Source of the DNA: Streptomyces sp. NBC_00358
GTDB lineage: Bacteria; Actinomycetota; Actinomycetes; Streptomycetales; Streptomycetaceae
Direction: 5' to 3'
Assembly: GCF_036099295.1 (NCBI RefSeq)
Contig: NZ_CP107976.1
Span: 2,728,001-2,792,000 of the forward strand
DNA length: 64,000 bases
In this document: positions 35,937 through 44,977 of the stretch, one piece after another
How the letters are laid out: every line of letters starts with the position of its first letter
Position numbering within the stretch: the first letter of the stretch is position 1
Translations under genes and position numbers: made by a program
The notes under the pieces: model-generated
The model's input: the letters and a program-made list of their open reading frames with translations, nothing else
Database searches by the model: none
What the model was told of the DNA's origin: nothing

Positions 35937-38009
35937 TCAGGAATGAAGGGGGTTGGAGATCGTGACGTAGACCGACTGGGTGTCGACGGGACCGACGAGT
36001 TCGTCGAGGCCGTGCAGCCGGGTGAGCAGGTTGGCCTTGCAGCGCAGGACGGGTGAGTCGAGCAGCAGGGCGGGCAGCGGCGTCCGCAGCCGGTCCGGGC
36101 CGGTGGCGACGCCGGTGAGGAAGCGCCGGAAGGCGGCGAGCAACAGGCGTTCGTCGGCGAGGCGTTGGGAGCCGAACGCGCCTACGAGGCCGAGCACGTT
36201 GTTGATCGCGAGGTAGTAGGCGAAGCGTTCGTCGGTTACCTCGTCGGGGACGAAGGTGTCGCTGTGCGCCCCGATGCCGGGCAGCCGGGCGTCGAGTTCC
36301 GCGCGCCGGGACTCGCGGAAGTAGTAGCCCTGGTTGTCGCGGTAGCGGCCCCCCGCGGGCCAGCCCTGCGCGTCCAGAAGGAGCAGGGTGTTCTGCTGGT
36401 GCGCCTCCAGAGCGATGCCCGCCTCGCTGTCCAGCCAGAGCACGGGGCGTACGACCTGTTCGAGATAGCGCAGGAACCACTCGGTGGCGACGGCGGCGAG
36501 CGAGCGGCCGGTGCGGGCGGCGAGCCCTGTGACGATCTCGGCGAGCCGGGACCGCATGAAGGGACCGCCCGCTGCCGGGTCGTGCGTTCCGGGACGGACG
36601 TACGGCCGGGGTGAGACCAGTCCCGCGACGCACCCGACGTCGTCCGTCGGCCCGAACGGGTTGTGGCGGATCATCACGTCGAGCCCGGGAAGCGGTCTGC
36701 CGTCCGGGCCGTCGACGGCGAGCCAGGATGGGTCGCGGACGACGTCGAAGCCTGGGTGGACCGCCTGCCACTGCTTGAACAGGCCGCCGCGCAACAGGCG
36801 GTGGACCTCCACGCCGCGGTGGAGTTCCTTGCGGAGGTTCTCACGGCGGGAGTTGGTGATGCGCAGGCCCAGCGACAGCTTCAGCATCGCGGGGGCGCCC
36901 GAGCGGTAGACGGTCCGGACGGAGGAGGTGGGGTGCCATGGGGCGCCCTGCGGACCGAGGTCCTGGAGCAGCCCGGCGTCCAGCAGGGCGGCGGTCTCCT
37001 GCCGGTGCCGGACCTCGCGCATCTGCCACGGGTGCAGTGGGAGCGCGGCGGTGTATCCATCGGGGAGCGTCAGGCCGGGCCCGGCCAGCCGCGTGGTCAA
37101 CTGCTCCGCCGACACGGGGCGGCCGCGTTCCGTCCATGCGGAGTCGGACGCCAGTACCGAGGGGGCGACCGCCATCCAGTGCAGGGGGAAGGAGCCGCGC
37201 AACTCGGGTGAGTAGAGCCGGCCTTCCGCCTCGGAGAGGCCGTCGCGTCCCTTCGGGGTCGGGTGCAGGGGGTGGCCGAGGAGGAGGGCCTGCTCCGCCG
37301 CGAGGAAGAGGTCCGGCGTGTCGGTGGGGTGTGCCCTGCGGTCCGTGATGAACACCGCGGTGCGCCGGACCGAGTCGGCGACGCGGCCGACCAGGTCGGT
37401 GCCTTCACCGGCCGGGCTGTCCGAGTGCCGGGGCTCGGGCCGGCTCGGCGCGGCTGCCGCCGGCCGGGTGGCGGGTGCCGCGGTGGCCGCGTCCACGGAC
37501 GTCGGCGTCGGGGACGCCGGGTCCGGGGAGGCGGTGGGGGCGGAGACCCGGTTCGCGGTCGGTGTTCCGGCGGCCGTCTGCCGTGCGAGGAGGGCCGCCA
37601 CGGTCACCGCGTCGACGGCCGGTGCCCGGTCGGGAGCTTCGGCGAGGAGGGGGAGGCCGAAACGGTGCCAGCCGGAGGGGGACCAGTGGCGGACCGGGAC
37701 GAGCAGGGTCGATCCGCTGGCCGGCAGGGGGATGCGCAGGGTGCCGTCGTCGGGGGCGGGCAGGTCGTTCTCCCGGACCCAGCAGCGCAGCAGGTTCTCG
37801 ACCGCCGCCGCCTGGGCCGCGATCCGGATGGCGGGGTGGTCGAGCGGGTCCAGCGCGTCCGCAGCGACCCCGGGTGGCCGTCCGGACGCCTGGGCCGCCT
37901 CCTTCTGCCGGGGGATGGACTCCCCCTTGGGCAGGTACGGGACCGGTGTGCCGCAGACCGCCCGTTCGTACGGGGAGGGAGGGCTGTCGGGTGCGGGGGT
38001 GGCGTTCAC
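35937..38009 (-). CDS. IucA/IucC-family NIS siderophore synthetase
   Basis: A 690-residue ATP-dependent synthetase that condenses a carboxylic acid with an amine, hydroxylamine or alcohol independently of NRPS. Family landmarks are GHPLHPTPKGRDG, LPLHPWQ, KLSLGLRITNSRR and ALEAHQQNTLLLLD, ending with an FhuF-like tail. Residues 147-203 are an Ala/Pro/Thr/Ser-rich insert inside the N-terminal lobe. AAGGA lies at ideal distance before GTG 38009; an ATG at 38015 touches that site. Being the only synthetase, it would have to do all condensations. Neighbours supply an aminotransferase and an acyltransferase. Substrates unknown. Confidence 0.88.
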   Translation of the reverse strand: MNATPAPDSPPSPYERAVCGTPVPYLPKGESIPRQKEAAQASGRPPGVAADALDPLDHPAIRIAAQAAAVENLLRCWVRENDLPAPDDGTLRIPLPASGSTLLVPVRHWSPSGWHRFGLPLLAEAPDRAPAVDAVTVAALLARQTAAGTPTANRVSAPTASPDPASPTPTSVDAATAAPATRPAAAAPSRPEPRHSDSPAGEGTDLVGRVADSVRRTAVFITDRRAHPTDTPDLFLAAEQALLLGHPLHPTPKGRDGLSEAEGRLYSPELRGSFPLHWMAVAPSVLASDSAWTERGRPVSAEQLTTRLAGPGLTLPDGYTAALPLHPWQMREVRHRQETAALLDAGLLQDLGPQGAPWHPTSSVRTVYRSGAPAMLKLSLGLRITNSRRENLRKELHRGVEVHRLLRGGLFKQWQAVHPGFDVVRDPSWLAVDGPDGRPLPGLDVMIRHNPFGPTDDVGCVAGLVSPRPYVRPGTHDPAAGGPFMRSRLAEIVTGLAARTGRSLAAVATEWFLRYLEQVVRPVLWLDSEAGIALEAHQQNTLLLLDAQGWPAGGRYRDNQGYYFRESRRAELDARLPGIGAHSDTFVPDEVTDERFAYYLAINNVLGLVGAFGSQRLADERLLLAAFRRFLTGVATGPDRLRTPLPALLLDSPVLRCKANLLTRLHGLDELVGPVDTQSVYVTISNPLHS

Positions 38010-38367
38010 GAGCATTCCTTGAAGGTCGTTCGGGCTCGTGCGGCGACGAACCGGGGCGGTACTGGTCTGCGTCGGACGCCGGGCGTCCCTGGTCGGCGAC
38101 TGTGGACGGGAAGGCGGCGGGGTGGGCAGGCGTGACGGGGGGGGCAGGCATGACGGGGGCGTGGAGGAACGCGGAGGCCGCACCGGAGCGGACGCCGACA
38201 CGGACCCCCGACGGGACCGCGGCGGGGGACGGCCGCGGGCCGGAGTGGTCCGTTGCCGCTTCTGTGCGCCGACGTGGCGGCCCCCGTCCGGCCGGGATTC
38301 GAGCGGACCAGGGGTTCCACCAGGCCCCGGCCGAAGACGTACGCCATGTGTCGAGCCGTTCAGACCG
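38010..38367. other. 358-base gap inside the siderophore-type operon
   Basis: Unusually long for the interior of an operon. A 17-base direct repeat (GGGCAGGCGTGACGGGG, with one change) occurs at about 38124-38159. The longest minus-strand frame (about 113 codons, from ATG 38347) is Arg/Pro-rich with no ribosome-binding site. It may contain an internal promoter; I see no gene. Confidence 0.4.
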
Positions 38368-39825
38368 TCACGGCGGGCCGTCGGCACCCTGTGCCCCGTC
38401 CCTCCCGACCCGCCGGTTCCCCTGGGCCACCGCCCGCACCGCGTCCGCGAGCCGGTCGAGGACGGCGGACGTCTGTTCGTCACTGATCGTCAGGGGCGGA
38501 AGGAGACGGACGACACTCGACCGGCGGCCCCCGAGTTCCACGATCAGGCCTCGGTGCAGGCACTCCCGCTGGACGGCGGCGGCGAGCTCGGGGGCGGCCG
38601 GGCGGGGGCCGTCGGGGGTGGGATGCGGAGGCCCTTCGGGGTCGACCAGTTCGAGGCCGAGCATGAGGCCACGGCCGCGCACCTCGCCGATGCAGGGGAA
38701 CTCGGCCGCCAGGCAACGGAGTTGGGTCAGCATGCGGGCTCCGACGGTGGCCGCGCGTTCGGCGAGGCCGTGTTCGCGGACGTAGGCCAGGGTGGCCGTG
38801 CCGGCGGCCATGGCCAGTTGATTGCCGCGGAAGGTGCCGGCGTGGGCCCCGGGCTGCCAGACGTCGAGGTCGTCGCGGTAGACGATGACCGCCAGCGGCA
38901 GACTGCCCCCGATGGCCTTGGACAGGACCATCACGTCGGGTGTGATCCCGCTGTGTTCGACCGCCCAGAAGGCGCCGGTCCGGCCCACTCCCGTCTGGAC
39001 CTCGTCCACGATCAGCGGGATGGACCGGGCCGCCGTGATCTCGCGCATCCGCCGTGTCCAGGTGTCCGGCGCGGGAAGGACCCCGCCCTCGCCCTGGACG
39101 GGTTCGAGGATCATCCCGGCGGGGAGCGGCACGCCCGACTTGGTGTCGTCGAGGAGTGACTCGGTCCAGCGCGCGCCGAGTTCGGCGCCGGGGTCGCCGC
39201 CGACACCGAAGGGGCAGCGGTAGTCCTGGGGATAGGGCAGGCGCGCGACGCGTGCGTCGGTCGCGCCCCCGGAGGCTTCGAGCGCCCCGGCGGTCATCCC
39301 GTGGTAGGCGCCGGTGAACGCGAGCATGCCGGTGCGGCCGGTGGCGGCGCGTACGAGCTTGAACGCGGCCTCCACGGCGTCCGTCCCGGCCGGTCCGCAG
39401 AACTGGACCCGCGCGCGCTCGGCGAATCGCGGGGGAAGGGTACGGAACAGTTCGGTGGTGAAGGCGTCCTTGACCGGTGTCGCGAGGTCCAGGACCTGCA
39501 GGGGCGCACCCGAGTCGAGGACCTTTCTGATCGCTTCCAGGACGACGGGATGGTTGTGCCCGAGGGCCAGGGCCCCGGCTCCGGAGAGGCAGTCGAGGTA
39601 GCGGCGTCCGTCGGCTCCCTCGACCGTCAGCCCGCGGGCCCGGACCGGAACGATCGGGAGGGCGCGCGCATAGGTTCGTGCCGCCGATTCGCGCGCCGAC
39701 TGACGGCGCAGAATCCCCTCGTGCGCCGCGCGCGCCCGCTCGGTCGCTCCGGGGCCCCCGTCCCGCGCCCCCTCGGGCTCCCCGGGCGCCCCCACCGGCA
39801 CCACCGCTGACTCGGTCACGGCCAC
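38368..39825 (-). CDS. Class III aminotransferase, diaminobutyrate-2-oxoglutarate type
   Basis: A 485-residue PLP enzyme. Lys303 in VLSKAIGGSLP binds PLP, Asp274 in LIVDEVQTGVGRTG contacts the pyridine nitrogen, and GPAGTDAVEAAFKLVR (144-159) is the phosphate-binding segment. The closest families by eye are the diaminobutyrate aminotransferases used in ectoine, pyoverdine and rhizobactin-type pathways (EctB, PvdH, RhbA). It would make L-2,4-diaminobutyrate from aspartate semialdehyde. GTG 39825 has GGGAGG upstream. It opens the three-gene operon with the NIS synthetase and acyltransferase. No ectA or ectC is adjacent, so ectoine synthesis is unlikely. Confidence 0.85.
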   Translation of the reverse strand: MAVTESAVVPVGAPGEPEGARDGGPGATERARAAHEGILRRQSARESAARTYARALPIVPVRARGLTVEGADGRRYLDCLSGAGALALGHNHPVVLEAIRKVLDSGAPLQVLDLATPVKDAFTTELFRTLPPRFAERARVQFCGPAGTDAVEAAFKLVRAATGRTGMLAFTGAYHGMTAGALEASGGATDARVARLPYPQDYRCPFGVGGDPGAELGARWTESLLDDTKSGVPLPAGMILEPVQGEGGVLPAPDTWTRRMREITAARSIPLIVDEVQTGVGRTGAFWAVEHSGITPDVMVLSKAIGGSLPLAVIVYRDDLDVWQPGAHAGTFRGNQLAMAAGTATLAYVREHGLAERAATVGARMLTQLRCLAAEFPCIGEVRGRGLMLGLELVDPEGPPHPTPDGPRPAAPELAAAVQRECLHRGLIVELGGRRSSVVRLLPPLTISDEQTSAVLDRLADAVRAVAQGNRRVGRDGAQGADGPP

Positions 39826-40409
39826 GACTTCAGGTCCTCCCGCTGTCCAGAGGCGAGTTGGCAGGGGGTCCGAACGCAGGCGTCAGGCCCCCCGTACGTA
39901 CCAACGACGCCGCTCGCGTTGGGAAGCGGGTGAATTCGAGGTTCCTTGCCGGTTTCTCACCGGGTTCGGAACCGTGGCCACCGGCCGGGACGCGGCCGAA
40001 GTGCGGCGTCCCGGCACGGCGACCGGGGCCCGGGTCCGCCTCCGCGGCCCCTCGATGCCATCGGTCGCCGGTCTCGGCGCGGCCCGCACGAGGACGACGG
40101 GCACGGAGGAGCCAGAGATGACGGAGGAGCCAGGAGTGATGGAGGAGACGGCGGTGACGGAGGAGCCAGGGGACACAGAGGAGGAGACGGCGGCACGGAA
40201 GGCAGTACGGCCGACCGCTGGTCACACGCCGTCAGGGCAGCGGCCCCGGCGGACCACCCCCCGTAGCTGAACCGTTGCCGTTCCGTCGGACGTCCCCCAT
40301 AGGGACCGCATAGTGTTTGATGCCGTTCGGCCGGACCGAACCAGCCGCTCGGGCGCCCGCACACGCACGCGCACCGCACAGTTCCCATACGTCCAGGGGG
40401 AGTTACACC
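39826..40409. promoter_or_regulatory. Divergent promoter region of siderophore-type operon and protease A
   Basis: 584 bases. I looked for the iron-box form TTAGGTTAGGCTAACCTAA (DmdR/IdeR) and saw no match. A purine-rich degenerate repeat occupies 40102-40195. The end of the region holds AGGGGGAG (40395-40402), the ribosome-binding site of protease A. No convincing gene. Confidence 0.4.
40102..40195. repeat. Degenerate GACGGAGGAGCCAGG repeats
   Basis: Four to five imperfect copies of ACGGAGGAGCCAGG alternating with GAGGAGACGGCGG. A plus-strand frame translates them as Thr-Glu-Glu-Pro repeats but has no clear start site. Probably non-coding. Confidence 0.5.
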
Positions 40410-41639
40410 ATGCGATCCATACGCCCGCCCTTCGCCGCCCGTCGAGGCAGGAGCGCGCGCCGCAGAACGTCCCCCGTCCTGGCCGCCGTCGGACTCGCCG
40501 CGGCCCTCACGCTGACCGCCACCGCCTGCGACTCGGGCGGCGACACGGCGAGCGGTCGGCCGACCGCCTCCGCGTCCCAGGGCGGCGACGGCAAGATCCA
40601 GATCCCGGACGACATCAAGAACAAGCTCAAAGAGCACGGCATCGACGTCGACAAGTGGAAGCGCGGCGCCTGGAAGAACTGGGACCGGCGCGAATGGCTG
40701 CGCCAGGCCGACGACTTCATCAACCCGATCATCAAGGGCCTGTGGGACCCGGCCCGGATGCGCGGCGCCGACGACCCGGACAGGAACAAGGGCGTCGACG
40801 ACACCGATCTCACGGGTGACCAGGGCGTCACCGACCCCGAACCGGCCCCGGTGACGGCACGGGCCGTGCGGACGTCGTACCACGCCAACGTGCCCGAGGC
40901 GGGCAAGGTGTTCTTCGACTCCCCCGAGGGCACGATGGTCTGCTCGGCGACGGTGGTCGAGGACCCGGCGCACCCGGGCAAGTCCAACCTGGTGTGGACC
41001 GCGGGCCACTGTGTGCACGCCGGCAAGAAGGGCGGCTGGTACCGCAACATCGCCTTCGTGCCCTCGTACAACGACTCCGGCAGGACGGCGGCGCAGTTGG
41101 AGAGCGCACCACGCCAGGAGGTCGCTCCGTACGGCGTGTGGTGGAGCGACTGGGCGCAGACCTCGGACCAGTGGATCGAGCAGGGCGGTTCCACGGGCGG
41201 CCAGGGGGCCTCGTACGACTACGCCGTGCTGCATGTGAAGCCGGAGAAGGGCAACGGCGGCAAGTCCCTTGAGGAGACGGTGGGTTCGGCGCTGCCGGTG
41301 AACTTCAACGCTCCGGCCGTGCCCAAGGTGTCGAGCATCACGGCGACCGGCTACCCGGCCGCGGCGCCGTTCGACGGCCAGAAGCTGTACCAGTGCACGG
41401 ACAAGCCGGGGCGGCTGTCGGTGGCGCAGGCCGACCCGACGATGTACCGCATCGGCTGCACCATGACCGGCGGCTCCTCGGGCGGTGGCTGGGTGGCCGC
41501 GGGTTCGGACGGCAAGCCGGCGCTGGTGTCCAACACCTCCATCGGCCCGGTCAAGTTCGGCTGGCTGGCGGGTCCGCGACTGGGCTCCGTGGCCAAGGGC
41601 GTGTACGACTCGGTGAGCGCGAAGTTCGCCGGGCGCTGA
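40410..41639 (+). CDS. Trypsin-like serine protease lipoprotein A
   Basis: A 409-residue exported protein. A twin-arginine-rich head and hydrophobic stretch lead to TLTATAC with lipobox-like Cys40. Residues 62-120 are a conserved acidic/basic segment (IPDDIKNKLKEHGIDVDKWK...) of unknown role shared with the next gene. The protease domain has His200 in WTAGHC, Asp270 in YDYAVLHV and Ser357 in MTGGSSGGGW, an S1-like triad with Ser in place of the usual Asp before the nucleophile. ATG 40410 follows AGGGGGAG. It is the first of two tandem paralogues separated by a terminator. Confidence 0.88.
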   Translation: MRSIRPPFAARRGRSARRRTSPVLAAVGLAAALTLTATACDSGGDTASGRPTASASQGGDGKIQIPDDIKNKLKEHGIDVDKWKRGAWKNWDRREWLRQADDFINPIIKGLWDPARMRGADDPDRNKGVDDTDLTGDQGVTDPEPAPVTARAVRTSYHANVPEAGKVFFDSPEGTMVCSATVVEDPAHPGKSNLVWTAGHCVHAGKKGGWYRNIAFVPSYNDSGRTAAQLESAPRQEVAPYGVWWSDWAQTSDQWIEQGGSTGGQGASYDYAVLHVKPEKGNGGKSLEETVGSALPVNFNAPAVPKVSSITATGYPAAAPFDGQKLYQCTDKPGRLSVAQADPTMYRIGCTMTGGSSGGGWVAAGSDGKPALVSNTSIGPVKFGWLAGPRLGSVAKGVYDSVSAKFAGR

Positions 41640-41690
41640 CGCCCGGGACGCAAGCCGGGCAGTGACGCGCACGACGTAACAGGGTTCGGA

Positions 41691-41743
41691 CGGACGGCGG
41701 CGGGAACGGGGCACGGGAACTGCCACCGGCCCGCCGCCGTCCG
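41691..41743. terminator. Terminator between the two paralogous proteases
   Basis: Perfect 14-bp arms CGGACGGCGGCGGG (41691-41704) and CCCGCCGCCGTCCG (41730-41743), about 50 bases past the protease A stop. Confidence 0.7.
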
Positions 41744-41853
41744 TTCCCAACAGGGGGCGGGCCCGGTGGGGTGCCGCGTTCGGCCGGGTTCCCCGGCACG
41801 TCGCCCCACGCCCGACCGGCACGGACACAGAGCTTCAACCGGGGGGTACACCC

Positions 41854-43038
41854 ATGCGTTCCTCAGGACGGCGTCCCGCAGTCCTCGCCGCCACCGGCCT
41901 CATGGCCGCCCTGGCGCTCACCGCGACCGCCTGCGGTTCCGGTGGCGACGGGCCGGGCGGCGGGTCCACCGTCTCCGCGTCGCGGGCATCGGGCGGTGGC
42001 GACGACACCATCCGGATTCCGGACGACATCAAGGACCGGCTCAAAGAGCACGGCATCGACGTCGACCGGTGGAAGAAGGGCGCCTGGAAGAACTGGGACA
42101 AGGACAAGTGGCTCAGTGAGGCCAAGGACTTCGTCAATCCGGTGATCGACGGTCTGTGGAAGCCCGCGCGGATGAAGTCCGCCAAGGACCCGGACAAGAC
42201 GATCTCCGCGCAGGACGCGGCGGCCGACCAGGGCGTCAGCGATCCGGAACCGGCTCCGGTCGCCGCCCGGGCCGAGCGGACGCCGTACCACGACCACGCG
42301 GCGCCGGTCGGGAAGGTCTTCTTCGACTCGCCCGAGGGCTCGATGGTCTGCTCGGGCACGGTCGTGAAGGACGTGAACCATCCCGGCAGGTCCAACCTCG
42401 TGTGGACCGCGGGCCACTGTGTGCACGCCGGCAAGAAGGGCGGCTGGTACCGCAACATCGCCTTCGTGCCGTCCTACAACGACCAGGGCCGGTCCGCGGC
42501 CGAGCTCGGCGGCGCCACCGCCTCGGAGATCGCGCCGTACGGCCAGTGGTGGGCGGACTGGGCCTCGACCTCCGACGAGTGGATCGTCGGCGGGGACGAG
42601 ACGGGCGGTGCGGGCGCCCCGTACGACTACGCCGTGCTGCACGTGAAGCCGGAGCAGGGCGCCAAGTCCCTGGAGGAGACCGTCGGGAACGCGCTGGACG
42701 TGGACTTCTCCGCGCCGTCCGCCCGGGACGCCGGCACGATGGGCGCCTGGGGCTACCCGGCCGCGCCGCCGTACGACGGCCTCAGCATGTTCAAGTGCGT
42801 CGACCGACCGGGCCGTCTGTCGCTGAGCCCGGCACTGCCCACGATGTACCGCATCGGCTGCACCATGACAGGCGGTTCGTCGGGCGGCGGCTGGTTCCGG
42901 GTCGTCGACGGCAGGACCGAGCTGGTCTCGAACACCTCGATCGGTCCGGCGGCCCACACCTGGCTGGCGGGACCGCAGTTGGGCAAGGGCGCGCAGGCGC
43001 TCTACGAGCGGATGAGCAAGGAGTACGGCGGCCGGTAG
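41854..43038 (+). CDS. Trypsin-like serine protease lipoprotein B
   Basis: A 394-residue paralogue of protease A, similar along its whole length. The lipobox-like Cys27 lies in ALTATACGSGG. The shared segment IPDDIKDRLKEHGIDVDRWKKG follows, then the triad His in WTAGHC, Asp in YDYAVLHVK and Ser in MTGGSSGGGW. It starts at ATG 41854 and has its own upstream region behind a terminator, so it need not be co-expressed with A. Both are expected to be anchored at the outer face of the membrane. Substrate unknown. Confidence 0.88.
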   Translation: MRSSGRRPAVLAATGLMAALALTATACGSGGDGPGGGSTVSASRASGGGDDTIRIPDDIKDRLKEHGIDVDRWKKGAWKNWDKDKWLSEAKDFVNPVIDGLWKPARMKSAKDPDKTISAQDAAADQGVSDPEPAPVAARAERTPYHDHAAPVGKVFFDSPEGSMVCSGTVVKDVNHPGRSNLVWTAGHCVHAGKKGGWYRNIAFVPSYNDQGRSAAELGGATASEIAPYGQWWADWASTSDEWIVGGDETGGAGAPYDYAVLHVKPEQGAKSLEETVGNALDVDFSAPSARDAGTMGAWGYPAAPPYDGLSMFKCVDRPGRLSLSPALPTMYRIGCTMTGGSSGGGWFRVVDGRTELVSNTSIGPAAHTWLAGPQLGKGAQALYERMSKEYGGR

Positions 43039-43211
43039 GCGGCCGCACCGACTAACGCCCGCCAAACGCGCCCCGGGGCCGGTGCGGACACCCGCCCACG
43101 CACACCCCGCGCCGGTACGGATGCACGCCCACACGCGCCCCGCGCCGGTGCGAGCGCCCGCCGACACGAACCCGCGTCGATCAGGACAGCCGCCGAGGCG
43201 CGCGCCAACGG

Positions 43212-43246
43212 CGAAGGCCCGCCCCCTCCGCGGGGGCGGGCCTTCG
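43212..43246. terminator. Bidirectional terminator, protease B / hflX
   Basis: Perfect 15-bp arms CGAAGGCCCGCCCCC (43212-43226) and GGGGGCGGGCCTTCG (43232-43246) with a five-base loop between convergent genes. Confidence 0.85.
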
Positions 43247-43290
43247 TGCGTCCGGAGCGCTCGCTCACCGGCGGGCGTCCGCGGTGGTGC

Positions 43291-44787
43291 CTATCGGAGT
43301 GCGGGGGCCGGGACGAACGGTGCGAGGTCCGCCGCCAGCTCCTCGTGGACGCGCAGCTTGAGCAGCGTGCCCTCCCCGGTGTGCTCCTCGGAGAGCACCT
43401 CGCCCTCGGTGTGGGCGCGGGCGACCAGTTTGCCGTGCGTGTACGGAACGAGCGCCTCGATCTCGACCGAGGGGCGCGGCAGCTCGTTGTCGATGAGCGC
43501 GAGCAGTTCGTCCATGCCCTGGCCGGTGCGCGCCGAGACCGCGATGGAGCGCGTCTCGATCCGCATCAGCCGCTGGAGCACCAGCGGGTCCGCCGCGTCC
43601 GCCTTGTTGATCACCACGATCTCGGGGACCTTGGTCGCGCCGACGTCACGGATGACCTCGCGCACCGCGGCCAACTGCTCCTCCGGAGCCGGGTGCGAAC
43701 CGTCCACCACGTGCAGGATCAGGTCGGAGTCGCCGACCTCCTCCATCGTGGAGCGGAACGCCTCGACCAGGTGGTGCGGCAGGTGGCGCACGAAACCGAC
43801 CGTGTCGACCAGCGTGTACAGCCGTCCGCTCGGCGTCTCGGCCCGGCGCACGGTCGGGTCGAGGGTCGCGAACAGGGCGTTCTCGACGAGGACGCCCGCG
43901 CCGGTGAGGCGGTTGAGCAGGGACGACTTGCCGGCGTTGGTGTAGCCGGCGATGGCGACCGAGGGCACCTTGTTGCGACGGCGCTCCTGGCGCTTGATCT
44001 CGCGGCCCGTCTTCATGTCCGCGATCTCCCGGCGCATCTTCGCCATCTTCTCGCGGATACGGCGCCGGTCCGTCTCGATCTTGGTCTCACCGGGACCACG
44101 GGTGGCGAGGCCGCCGCCCTTGCCGCCGCCCATCTGACGGGACAGCGACTGACCCCAGCCGCGCAGCCTCGGCAGCATGTACTGCATCTGCGCGAGCGCG
44201 ACCTGCGCCTTGCCCTCTCGGGACTTGGCGTGCTGGGCGAAGATGTCGAGGATCAGGGCCGTACGGTCGATGACCTTGACCTTGACGACGTCTTCCAGGT
44301 GGATGAGCTGGCCGGGGCTCAGCTCACCGTCGCAGATCACGGTGTCGGCGCCGGTCTCGATCACGATGTCCCGGAGCTCGTTGGCCTTGCCGGAACCGAT
44401 GTACGTGGCCGCGTCGGGCTTGTCCCGGCGCTGGACGACGCCGTCGAGCACGAGGGCTCCGGCGGTCTCCGCGAGCGCGGCCAGCTCGGCGAGGGAGTTG
44501 TCCGCGTCGCGGATGGTCCCCGTGGTCCAGACGCCGACGAGGACGACGCGCTCCAGACGGAGCTGTCGGTACTCGACCTCGGTGACGTCCTCGAGCTCGG
44601 TGGACAGGCCCGCGACGCGGCGCAGGGCCGCCCGCTCGGAGCGTTCGAACTGCTCGCCGTCCCGGTCTCCGTCGATCTCGTGGCTCCAGGCGACGTCCTC
44701 TTCCATCAGGGCATCGGCCCGAAGACCTTCGGGGTAGTTCTGCGCGGAGTTCTGCGCGTCCTGGGAAGGGGAAGAAGAGGAGGTCAT
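43291..44787 (-). CDS. hflX: GTPase HflX
   Basis: A 498-residue ribosome-associated GTPase that splits stalled 70S ribosomes under stress. The HflX N-terminal domain includes YIGSGKANELRD and ICDGELSPGQL. A coiled linker carries the Gly-rich SRQMGGGKGGGLATRGPGETKIETDRR segment (described by its ends only: SRQMGGGKG to IETDRR). The G domain has G1 GYTNAGKSSL, G3 DTVGF and G4 NKAD. ATG 44787 follows AAGGA. Terminators bound it on its downstream side; it is monocistronic. Confidence 0.95.
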   Translation of the reverse strand: MTSSSSPSQDAQNSAQNYPEGLRADALMEEDVAWSHEIDGDRDGEQFERSERAALRRVAGLSTELEDVTEVEYRQLRLERVVLVGVWTTGTIRDADNSLAELAALAETAGALVLDGVVQRRDKPDAATYIGSGKANELRDIVIETGADTVICDGELSPGQLIHLEDVVKVKVIDRTALILDIFAQHAKSREGKAQVALAQMQYMLPRLRGWGQSLSRQMGGGKGGGLATRGPGETKIETDRRRIREKMAKMRREIADMKTGREIKRQERRRNKVPSVAIAGYTNAGKSSLLNRLTGAGVLVENALFATLDPTVRRAETPSGRLYTLVDTVGFVRHLPHHLVEAFRSTMEEVGDSDLILHVVDGSHPAPEEQLAAVREVIRDVGATKVPEIVVINKADAADPLVLQRLMRIETRSIAVSARTGQGMDELLALIDNELPRPSVEIEALVPYTHGKLVARAHTEGEVLSEEHTGEGTLLKLRVHEELAADLAPFVPAPALR

Positions 44788-44977
44788 TGGATCCTTACGT
44801 AGGTGGGGAGAGCCGCGGGCCGACGAATGCCGTCCGTCACAGGGAACAACGTCCGGGGCCACCGGGAGATTCCCGGTTCCGGCCGGGCCAACCCTCCGAG
44901 GGGGGCCGCGCCGCCGACTGGAAGATGGTCGCACGGTGCGGCCCGTCCCGTCACTCGACTTATCGGGACCGGCCGGA

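Noticed and set aside
38368..39825. Ectoine biosynthesis locus
   Set aside because: The aminotransferase resembles EctB, but no ectA, ectC or ectD is adjacent; the partners are a NIS synthetase and an acyltransferase.
39974..40270. Small TEEP-repeat protein upstream of protease A
   Set aside because: Repeat-derived frame without a ribosome-binding site; both strands are open.
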